A DNA stretch of 5,855 nt, from positions 1 through 5,855 of the forward strand of contig JAJRTD010000202.1 in the NCBI GenBank assembly GCA_024278435.1, read 5' to 3'. Below the pieces are notes generated by a model, which searched no databases, was not told where the DNA came from, and saw nothing but the letters and a program-made list of their open reading frames with translations. This DNA comes from Gammaproteobacteria bacterium (GTDB lineage Bacteria; Pseudomonadota; Gammaproteobacteria; SZUA-229). Each line of letters begins with the position of its first letter. Position 1 is the first letter of the stretch. Position numbers and translations under genes: made by a program. Shown here one piece after another: positions 1 to 5,855 of this stretch.

Positions 1-119
1 GGCGGCGCGGTTACTGCCTGGCGCTGCGCATCATTCAGCTCATTCAAGATGTGTGACACATCAGACTGCGCCGCCTGGTTCACCATCTGTTGAAACCGGT
101 TATCGCTTGTTTCGGTCAT
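1..119 (-). CDS. uvrD: DNA helicase II UvrD, N-terminal fragment (39 codons, continues beyond the window)
   Basis: UvrD is a superfamily 1A 3'-5' DNA helicase that acts in nucleotide excision repair and methyl-directed mismatch repair. Only the first 39 codons are visible. The segment DVSHILNELNDAQRQAV (residues 20-36) aligns with the start of E. coli UvrD (MDVSYLLDSLNDKQREAV), including the LNxxQ Q-motif that contacts the adenine of ATP (Gln32 here). Walker A and all later motifs lie outside the window. The chosen ATG adds about 18 residues ahead of the point where E. coli UvrD begins. It is preferred because a GGA-containing ribosome-binding site lies 8 bases upstream; a second in-frame ATG at codon 12 has no clear one. 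The start lies 12 bases after the stop of the metalloprotease-barrel gene, which suggests read-through from that operon. Rep helicase is a related alternative, but the N-terminal match favours UvrD. Confidence 0.85.
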   Translation of the reverse strand, partial: MTETSDNRFQQMVNQAAQSDVSHILNELNDAQRQAVTAP

Positions 120-127
120 ATTAACGG

Positions 128-133
128 TCCACT
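128..133 (-). promoter_or_regulatory. Probable ribosome-binding site of uvrD
   Basis: On the minus strand this reads AGTGGA, with the GGA ending 8 bases before the uvrD ATG at 119. It overlaps the TAG stop codon of the upstream 940-residue gene (132-134), so ribosomes ending there would sit on the uvrD initiation region. It supports the longer uvrD start. It is a short motif and only a moderate match to the Shine-Dalgarno consensus. Confidence 0.45.
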
Positions 134-2954
134 AAAAACTGCTGCCTATCTTAAGGTATACCCGGTCCTCACCAATGTCCTTATCGAAGCCGCGGGCATA
201 GCCCAGGCGGCTACGCAGGGTCAGGCCGTAAAAAACATTGATATCGGCGGTTACTTCCACCCCGGCACTGGAATAATACGTCTGCGGTGAATTTTCATAG
301 GCGGCGCCGGTTTCCGCAAACACCCCGCCAAACCACTGCATAAGACCCACTGGCGGTGTCATCACCCCTTTTTCAATACGCTGCAGCGGGAAACGCCACT
401 CACCGGTTAACAGCTGTGTGCGCCGGCCACGGAGTTGCGGCAACCCCTCTTTATAACCTCGCAGCGCGTAACTTCGCACATTAAACACCGGCTCGTTATT
501 TACTCCGGACAGTGTCAGTATGGCGTCATCATTTATACCTTCCCCACCCAGTTTAAAGGGTCGCGGGGTATCGGTGCCCCAGCCCTGAACAAAACGCAGT
601 GCAAAAACACTTTCACGGCCGGTGCGAATATATTGCCGCCAGTCCAGGGTATAAACCTGGCCGCTGTAATCCGCATCCAGTACGCTGCTTTCGGCAACCA
701 GGCGCAAGCGCATACCGTCAATTTCACTGATCGACAGCGGGTTGATATTGGCAGAATTATACAGAAATGCCGAGCTTAACAGATTGTCCCTGAAATCATT
801 AAAAGGCTCAACGCCGGCAGCCAGTTTATCATCCGCGGTCCTGTCGTAAATCGCGGCAAACATCAGGTTGTATTGTTTCTGGATATAACGGTCGGGAAAA
901 GCCAGTATGGCGCTGGCAATATTGCGTTTCGACAGCCGGTTTACATCACCATTCTCATCCAGTCGTATTTCATTGATTCGCTGTGCCGAAAGAAATAAAA
1001 CATCAACATAGGCATAACTGACTACCCCTGCCGGTTCCTTCAGCTTGCTGTCATAACTCGCCGTTATTGAATAATTATGTATACCAAGGGCGTCATTGCC
1101 GGTTGTTGTAAGGCCCAGCTCTGAGCGCTGCTCGGTGTAGCCGTAAGTAGGGAACCACCAGCGGGGATACATGTTTGATAAAGCAGAGTAGTCCCGTTGC
1201 TGGTGTGACGTCGTTTTGTAATCGATCAACTGCAAGCGGTCATCGGGAAATTTACCCAGACGGGAAATAACGCGAGCATCATCCAGTTTATAGATGGCGT
1301 AACCTTCAGCGGTATATCCCGCATAATAGACGGCGCCGCCTTTGCTGGCCTGCGATGACTGGAAAGCACCGCCAACCAGGTTGGTAAGCCGCTCTACCCT
1401 GCCGCTGCGCACCATGTAGCGGTTGATATTGTAAACCCCGTTTACCTCATAGCTGAATAAAATATTACCGTCCGGGGTAAACTGCGGGTTTGCCGTAATA
1501 CTGGTACCACTGCTTATTTTTTTCCAGCGTTTTTTTGCCAGATCAAACAACTCCAGGTTCCAGCCGCTGCCCCGACGCCACATTGATGCAACAAGCTGTT
1601 TTCCGTCCGGTGATACATCAACCTGCCCGATTACCTCGGCATTGTCTGCCTGCCACAGCACTTTCTTCTGCCTTGTCTGCAGGTCCAGCAGATGTAATGA
1701 TATTTTGCCGTTTTCATGATGCACGGCGACCACATGCCGCCCGTCCGGATGCCAGCTGGCAAACAGGTAGCGACCACACTCGGTCAGGCGCTCTAGTTCA
1801 TCCGTTTTCTGATCATACAGATAAATGTCTTTATAAACTGTGTAATTGTTACAGTATTCATTCTGCGTCAGTAATATTCCAGCCTTCGGATGCAGGTCAA
1901 GGTCTGCACCATTATTTAATGTCAGCAGCTCTTCGCTGTTCCCCTGTGCATCAATTCGTACCAGGCTGGCACGTTTATAACCGCCATTGCGAACATAATA
2001 AACTTCATCACCCTTGCTGCTCGAAATAGCCCGTACCGATTCAGTACGGTAGGCATCTTTTGATATCTGTTTTCCTGCGACGATACCAGCCTTCTTTATT
2101 TTTTTAATTTCCGGCTCAAAGCGGTCTTTTAACCATTGCTGATATTCTTCCCATAACGGTGTCAGGTTTTTATCAAATACCTGGTTGGCCGCAGTGTTTA
2201 TAAAAAACGGGACAAGGTTATCACTGTATTCATCAACCCATTGCTGCAACCTGTCTTCACCGTATTTCTCGGCAATAAACTCCATAAAATAAACGCCATA
2301 AAGGTAACGCGTGGTACCGGCCGGCCAGGTAGTCACCGGCAGGTTGACGTGTGATATCGGCTGCAGTCCTTTTGCCACTTCCTCACGCATCATCGATGCG
2401 TACATGGTGCTTTGACCACGACCAATGCCGCGCTCAGGGTAGGTTTCCTTGTGTGTTGCCAGGCCCTCGGTCACCCAGGATGGCTGAAACACGTTGGGAA
2501 AAAGAAACAGAAAGCGGCCAAAAATACGTCTTAAAAATTCAGGAGAACCCGCGCTCTTATCCAGGTGAACAATGTGCGTGTATTCATGAAACAACAAGGT
2601 GCTGAACCAGTCATCAAAGTCTTCCAGTGTGTTGACACTGGTCGGTGGTGCCAGAAACAGCACGGTGCGGTTAAAGAACAATGGTGTAGCAAACCCATTG
2701 GGGAAATCGGTTTCATCACTGAGCACCAAATGGGTTTTCTGCAGCGGGTTCCATTCCAGCTCGCCGGTTAGGCGTTTATGTGCTGCCTCGCCAATTGCCA
2801 GTGCCCGCTCGGCGAAGGCCTTGTTGCCATCGGCATAGTGCACATACAGGTGTTCGCTTTCGATGGTTTTCCAGTCCAGCCAGGGGTCAACGGCATAGGC
2901 ACGGCAGGTAAAAAACAACAGGCAGTATATGCCACTCAGGACAAGTCGCTTCAT
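132..2954 (-). CDS. Exported gluzincin metalloprotease / TolB-like propeller / Omp85-type outer-membrane barrel fusion, 940 aa
   Basis: I do not recognise a named gene; the domains suggest a zinc protease tethered to the outer membrane. Numbering is from the ATG at 2954. Residues 1-21 form a Sec signal peptide (basic MKR, hydrophobic core, AYA before the likely cut). Residues about 22-285 are a peptidase-MA-like gluzincin domain: HEYTH at 123-127 gives two zinc His and the catalytic Glu, and Glu163 in WVTEGLA is the likely third ligand. A lysine-rich linker (about 280-290) leads to a TolB/PD40-type propeller (about 299-585), with HPDG, SPDG and TPDG turns at 402, 448 and 493. Residues about 589-940 look like beta-barrel strands, opening with PRWWFP (597-602), carrying RGY at 832-834 and ending in Phe. 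The mature chain has only two cysteines (368, 393). A TTG directly before the ATG would add one residue; the ATG is preferred. It starts 7 bases after ubiB, with a weak AAAGA-type ribosome-binding site. Substrate and the side of the membrane are unknown. Confidence 0.82.
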   Translation of the reverse strand: MKRLVLSGIYCLLFFTCRAYAVDPWLDWKTIESEHLYVHYADGNKAFAERALAIGEAAHKRLTGELEWNPLQKTHLVLSDETDFPNGFATPLFFNRTVLFLAPPTSVNTLEDFDDWFSTLLFHEYTHIVHLDKSAGSPEFLRRIFGRFLFLFPNVFQPSWVTEGLATHKETYPERGIGRGQSTMYASMMREEVAKGLQPISHVNLPVTTWPAGTTRYLYGVYFMEFIAEKYGEDRLQQWVDEYSDNLVPFFINTAANQVFDKNLTPLWEEYQQWLKDRFEPEIKKIKKAGIVAGKQISKDAYRTESVRAISSSKGDEVYYVRNGGYKRASLVRIDAQGNSEELLTLNNGADLDLHPKAGILLTQNEYCNNYTVYKDIYLYDQKTDELERLTECGRYLFASWHPDGRHVVAVHHENGKISLHLLDLQTRQKKVLWQADNAEVIGQVDVSPDGKQLVASMWRRGSGWNLELFDLAKKRWKKISSGTSITANPQFTPDGNILFSYEVNGVYNINRYMVRSGRVERLTNLVGGAFQSSQASKGGAVYYAGYTAEGYAIYKLDDARVISRLGKFPDDRLQLIDYKTTSHQQRDYSALSNMYPRWWFPTYGYTEQRSELGLTTTGNDALGIHNYSITASYDSKLKEPAGVVSYAYVDVLFLSAQRINEIRLDENGDVNRLSKRNIASAILAFPDRYIQKQYNLMFAAIYDRTADDKLAAGVEPFNDFRDNLLSSAFLYNSANINPLSISEIDGMRLRLVAESSVLDADYSGQVYTLDWRQYIRTGRESVFALRFVQGWGTDTPRPFKLGGEGINDDAILTLSGVNNEPVFNVRSYALRGYKEGLPQLRGRRTQLLTGEWRFPLQRIEKGVMTPPVGLMQWFGGVFAETGAAYENSPQTYYSSAGVEVTADINVFYGLTLRSRLGYARGFDKDIGEDRVYLKIGSSF

Positions 2955-2961
2955 CAAGTCT

Positions 2962-4623
2962 TTATTTTTTCAGCCCGTAACTGATAAATAAGACACCTGT
3001 CATGCCGAACACCCAGGTCAATACCGGCGCACCCAGAATGGCCGGTACCATGCCGGCAAAAACATAAATAATCGAGGCACCGATTAACATGGCCGAACCA
3101 CTGATAACGATTAAACTTCTTTGCTGGTTTCGGTTTAAATCATGGCGAATTTTTTCGATCTCCCTTATTTGCTGCTGCTGATGGTCACCGTCGGCATACA
3201 GCTTGAGGCTTTTATAAACCAGCCCCGGCATTTCCGGCAGTTTTTCAATGAGGTACGGCAGGTCATCTTTCAGGTTATTGAACATGGCTCTGGCGCCGAC
3301 CTGCTCTTGCATCCAGCGCTCCAGGAATGGCTTGGCCGTTTTCCACAGGTCCAGATCCGGGTATAACTGGCGGCCCAGGCCTTCAATATTTAACAGGGTC
3401 TTTTGCAGCAGCACCAGCTGTGGCTGTATCTCCATATTGAAACGCCGGGCCGTCTGAAACAGGCGCAACAATAACTGGCCGAAGGAAATCTCTTTCAGCG
3501 GCTTTTCGAAAATGGGCTCACAGACACTACGGATGGCCGATTCGAATTCATCAACCCGGGTGTGCGAGGGTATCCAGCCGGACTCGACATGCAGCTTTGC
3601 AACCTTGTGATAATCGCGCTGAAAAAAGGCCAGGAAGTTTTCAGCCAGGTAGCGTTTATCGGTCTGGCTCAGGGTGCCCATAATGCCGAAGTCTACGGCA
3701 ATGTATTTTGGCTGTTGCGGGTTGCTGGTATCAACAAAGATATTGCCCGGGTGCATATCGGCATGGAAAAAATTATGGCTGAATACCTGGGTGAAAAATA
3801 TCTCCACACCCATGGCCGCCAGACGCTCCATATTGGTTCCCTGCTCACGCAGTACATCCATATCACGTATCGGAACGCCATATATACGCTCCATGATGAG
3901 GACGTTTTTACGCACATAGTCCCAGTGGATCTCCGGCACATACAAATCACTCGAGCCTTCAAAGTTACGGCGCAACTGGCTGGCATTTGCCGCCTCGCGT
4001 AACAGGTCCAGTTCGTCCAGAATGGTTTTTTCATACTCCTCAACAACTTCCACCGGTCGCAGGCGGCGGAGTTGCGAAGAATATCTTGCGGCCAGTTCGG
4101 CAATAATATAGAGCAGTGAAATGTCGCGTTTAATTACCGGCATGACGTCCGGTCGCAGCACTTTAATGACCACGTCCTCACCGGTTTTTAAAACAGCCGC
4201 ATGCACCTGTGCAATCGAAGCAGAGGCCAGCGGCTGTTCGTCAAAGCTTTCGAATAAATCCTCTACCGATTCGCCATAGGCTTTTTCAATGATTTTCCTG
4301 GCCTGGACCCCGGGAAACGGGGGCACGCTGTCCTGCAGCTTCTGTAATTCATCAGCAATATCATCGGCCAGCAGGTCCCGACGGGTTGATAGCATCTGGC
4401 CGAACTTGATAAAGATAGGCCCCAGGTCTTCCAGCACTTCACGCATACGCACCGCGCGGGGTTTGCGGTTACGGCGGAACCAGTTCCATGGAAAAATAAA
4501 AATAACAAAACGGAAGGGGCGAAACAGGTGGGTGGCAAATATAATATCATCCAGTCCATGCAGCATCAGCAGGTAGTTAATGCGCAGCATTCTGAAAAAT
4601 TGACCCGGATTTAATATTCGCAT
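2962..4623 (-). CDS. ubiB: UbiB, atypical protein-kinase-like ATPase of ubiquinone biosynthesis
   Basis: UbiB belongs to the ABC1/ADCK/COQ8 family. It is a membrane-anchored ATPase of the protein-kinase-like fold needed for ubiquinone synthesis, and is thought to help move or extract hydrophobic intermediates rather than phosphorylate proteins. All family hallmarks are present in the 553 residues (E. coli UbiB has 546): KFGQ at 73-76 (the KxGQ motif), the Ala-rich loop ASASIAQVH at 133-141 in place of the usual glycine-rich loop, Lys154 in VVIKVLRP, the ExD motif at 204-206, the catalytic loop HADMHPGN at 287-294 (Asp289, Asn294) and DFG at 311-313. Two C-terminal hydrophobic segments (about 504-524 and 529-549) are the membrane anchor. 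The ATG follows the ubiJ TAA directly with no clear ribosome-binding site, so translation is probably coupled to ubiJ. Nothing appears missing or damaged. Confidence 0.97.
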   Translation of the reverse strand: MRILNPGQFFRMLRINYLLMLHGLDDIIFATHLFRPFRFVIFIFPWNWFRRNRKPRAVRMREVLEDLGPIFIKFGQMLSTRRDLLADDIADELQKLQDSVPPFPGVQARKIIEKAYGESVEDLFESFDEQPLASASIAQVHAAVLKTGEDVVIKVLRPDVMPVIKRDISLLYIIAELAARYSSQLRRLRPVEVVEEYEKTILDELDLLREAANASQLRRNFEGSSDLYVPEIHWDYVRKNVLIMERIYGVPIRDMDVLREQGTNMERLAAMGVEIFFTQVFSHNFFHADMHPGNIFVDTSNPQQPKYIAVDFGIMGTLSQTDKRYLAENFLAFFQRDYHKVAKLHVESGWIPSHTRVDEFESAIRSVCEPIFEKPLKEISFGQLLLRLFQTARRFNMEIQPQLVLLQKTLLNIEGLGRQLYPDLDLWKTAKPFLERWMQEQVGARAMFNNLKDDLPYLIEKLPEMPGLVYKSLKLYADGDHQQQQIREIEKIRHDLNRNQQRSLIVISGSAMLIGASIIYVFAGMVPAILGAPVLTWVFGMTGVLFISYGLKK

Positions 4624-5214
4624 TTAGGTATCAGTCTTGTTTAATAAATTAATTTTTGCCTGCAGACGATCAACATCATTTCTCAGCTGGTCGACCGCCG
4701 TATTAAAGGTTTCCAGCTCCGTTTCAGTCACCACGTCGCGACTTTCTTCCTGTAAATATTCGCCGAGACTGCTGGTGAATGATGCCGCCGCCTGCCGCCC
4801 CCATTTACCAAAACTGCCGGCTGCCTGCTGCAACTGGTAGGCCGGTCCATCGCCTATCCATGCGGCCAGGGGTTCTGACCAGTCGATGTCCATTTGTGAA
4901 AATACATTTTTAAAGCGGTGACCCAGGCGGGTATCACCGCTTATTTCAACTTCACCTTTTAATAACAGGCTGGCGGTATTTTTCACCATGCCCATTTTAA
5001 ACAGGGAAAAAGGACTGCCGCGTAACACGGTATCGGCCGCATCGTTATACTCAACCCTGACCTGTATGCCGCTGTCACCGGGGAAAAGGTAGAATGATTT
5101 ATTTATTCCGCTGACTTCCAGCTTGATAACCTTGCCGTCAAACTCTGCCAGTTTACCCTGCACTTCCGGATCCAGCGCCAGGTAACGGTTAATGGCGGTT
5201 TCAAGCATCAGCAT
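4624..5214 (-). CDS. ubiJ: UbiJ, SCP2-domain accessory factor of ubiquinone biosynthesis
   Basis: UbiJ (formerly YigP) binds isoprenoid quinone intermediates through an SCP2 sterol-carrier fold and, with UbiK, helps assemble the soluble Ubi complex. The 196-residue product has the expected order: a short N-terminal helix (LETAINRYLALDPE), an SCP2-like alpha/beta region (about 20-110) with FDGKVIKLEV, the core strand FYLFPGDSGIQVRVEY and LLLKGEVEISGD, then a helical tail ending in a heptad-like coiled coil (about 163-193). E. coli UbiJ (about 200 residues) has a similar C-terminal helix. The gene is identified mainly from this architecture and from its place between ubiE and ubiB, since UbiJ sequences diverge strongly. 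The ATG at 5214 lies 4 bases after the ubiE stop; an in-frame ATG at 5208 is equally possible, and neither has a strong ribosome-binding site. The reading frame continues up to 5250, but that would overlap ubiE and add residues not typical of the family. Confidence 0.9.
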   Translation of the reverse strand: MLMLETAINRYLALDPEVQGKLAEFDGKVIKLEVSGINKSFYLFPGDSGIQVRVEYNDAADTVLRGSPFSLFKMGMVKNTASLLLKGEVEISGDTRLGHRFKNVFSQMDIDWSEPLAAWIGDGPAYQLQQAAGSFGKWGRQAAASFTSSLGEYLQEESRDVVTETELETFNTAVDQLRNDVDRLQAKINLLNKTDT

Positions 5215-5218
5215 GATT

Positions 5219-5855
5219 TTACAGTTTAAAGCCTTTATGCAGCGCCACAATACCGCCGGTCATATTATGGTAGGTGCAGCGCTCAAACCCGGCCTCCTGC
5301 ATCATTTTTTTCAGGGTTTCCTGGTCCGGGTGCATGCGAATAGACTCTGCAAGATAGCGATAACTGTCTTCATCGTTGGCAATCAGCTTGCCCATTTTCG
5401 GCAGAATATTAAACGAGTAAAAATCGTATACCTTGTTCAACCCCGGCAACACCGGTTTGGAAAACTCCAGCACCAGCAGGCGACCACCGGGCTTCAATAC
5501 CCGGTACATCGACTGCAGGGCCTTGTCCTGATGGGTAACATTGCGCAGACCAAAGGCAATGGTAATACAGTTAAAGGTATTGTCTGCAAACGGCAGGTCT
5601 TCCGCATTGGCTTCAACAAATTCGATATTGCCGGCATAGCCCTTGTCCAGCAGGCGTTTGCGACCCTCTTCCAGCATGGCCGCATTAATATCGGAAATAA
5701 TGATTTTTCCTGTGGGCCCGACCTGCTTTGACATCTGCATGGTGAGGTCGCCGGTACCGCCGGCAACATCCAGTGCCATGTCACCCGGTTTCAGCCCGGT
5801 ATGCTGCATGGCAATTTTTTTCCAGATGCGGTGAACACCAAACGACATGACATCA
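5219..5855 (-). CDS. ubiE: UbiE, ubiquinone/menaquinone C-methyltransferase, N-terminus outside the window
   Basis: UbiE is the SAM-dependent class I methyltransferase that C-methylates 2-polyprenyl-6-methoxy-1,4-benzoquinol in ubiquinone synthesis and demethylmenaquinol in menaquinone synthesis. Counting from the Met at 5848, the SAM-binding motif [11 protein letters not shown] is at about 26-35, the acidic loop after strand 2 is SDIN, and the family segments [25 protein letters not shown] and [15 protein letters not shown] follow; the C-terminus HKGFKL matches the HRGYKF end of E. coli UbiE. The Met at 5848 is internal, not the start: MSFGVHRIW corresponds to MSFGIHRLW near residue 43 of the 251-residue E. 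coli protein, and the two upstream codons in the window (Asp-Val) fit the preceding family residues. About 40 N-terminal residues are therefore missing because of the window edge, not because of a mutation. ubiJ follows after 4 bases. Whether menaquinone is also made cannot be judged from this window. Confidence 0.96.
   Translation of the reverse strand, partial: DVMSFGVHRIWKKIAMQHTGLKPGDMALDVAGGTGDLTMQMSKQVGPTGKIIISDINAAMLEEGRKRLLDKGYAGNIEFVEANAEDLPFADNTFNCITIAFGLRNVTHQDKALQSMYRVLKPGGRLLVLEFSKPVLPGLNKVYDFYSFNILPKMGKLIANDEDSYRYLAESIRMHPDQETLKKMMQEAGFERCTYHNMTGGIVALHKGFKL

Noticed and set aside
1535..2029. Plus-strand open frame of 164 codons opposite the propeller region
   Set aside because: It is rich in Cys, His, Pro and Ser, as expected of a shadow translation, has no recognisable domain, and sits opposite a continuous propeller coding frame.
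2099..2105. Run of seven A on the coding strand as a slippage or frameshift site
   Set aside because: It encodes the Lys-Lys part of the linker, is not a canonical slippery heptamer in the reading frame, and the frame stays open on both sides with the expected domains.
2952..3010. A-rich ubiB end as an intrinsic terminator
   Set aside because: The A/T-rich stretch is the final Lys codons and the stop codon. No stable GC-rich stem immediately precedes it, and the next gene begins 7 bases later.
3562..4002. Plus-strand open frame of 146 codons opposite ubiB
   Set aside because: It covers the conserved UbiB catalytic motifs on the other strand, which fully explain the sequence. No domain or ribosome-binding site supports it.
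4624..4800. Possible small RNA like E. coli EsrE within the 3' part of ubiJ
   Set aside because: Known only from E. coli relatives. I see no clear terminator hairpin with a T-run or promoter here, and the sequence is explained by the UbiJ coiled coil.
5215..5250. Upstream extension of ubiJ to a Met codon at 5250
   Set aside because: It would overlap the end of ubiE and add a Cys-rich leader not typical of UbiJ. The ATG codons at 5214 and 5208 give the family length.
5192..5731. Plus-strand open frame of 179 codons opposite ubiE
   Set aside because: It lies entirely antisense to well-conserved ubiE and the ubiJ start. Its product shows no family motif, and such frames are common opposite conserved genes.

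Overview
The window is a tightly packed stretch of bacterial chromosome with every recognisable gene on the minus strand. Read in transcription order (right to left) it holds ubiE (N-terminus cut by the window edge), ubiJ, ubiB, a 940-residue exported protein, and the first 39 codons of uvrD. The junctions are 4, 0, 7 and 12 bases, so there is no room for ordinary terminators or intergenic promoters, and the five genes look like a single transcription unit. There is no non-coding stretch longer than 12 bases.

The ubiE-ubiJ-ubiB order is the classical ubiquinone cluster of Gammaproteobacteria. UbiE and the visible UvrD N-terminus match the E. coli proteins closely. The base composition looks balanced rather than extreme. 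I infer a ubiquinone-making, outer-membrane-bearing gammaproteobacterium; I cannot name the genus.

The first three genes work together. UbiE is the SAM-dependent C-methyltransferase of ubiquinone and menaquinone synthesis. UbiJ is the SCP2-domain lipid-binding scaffold of the Ubi complex. UbiB is the membrane-anchored atypical kinase/ATPase needed for ubiquinone production or handling. In E. coli the genes after ubiB are tatABC; here that place is taken by the 940-residue protein.

That protein is the most interesting part of the window. It has a Sec signal peptide, an apparently intact gluzincin zinc-protease domain (HEYTH plus a downstream Glu in WVTEGLA), a TolB-like beta-propeller with six motif repeats about 45 residues apart, and a C-terminal region of about 350 residues that resembles an Omp85/BamA-type outer-membrane barrel (an RGY motif and a terminal Phe), with no POTRA domain visible. 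It looks like an outer-membrane-tethered periplasmic metalloprotease of unknown substrate. Its function is inferred from domains only. The opposite-strand open frames across the window look like shadows of these genes.
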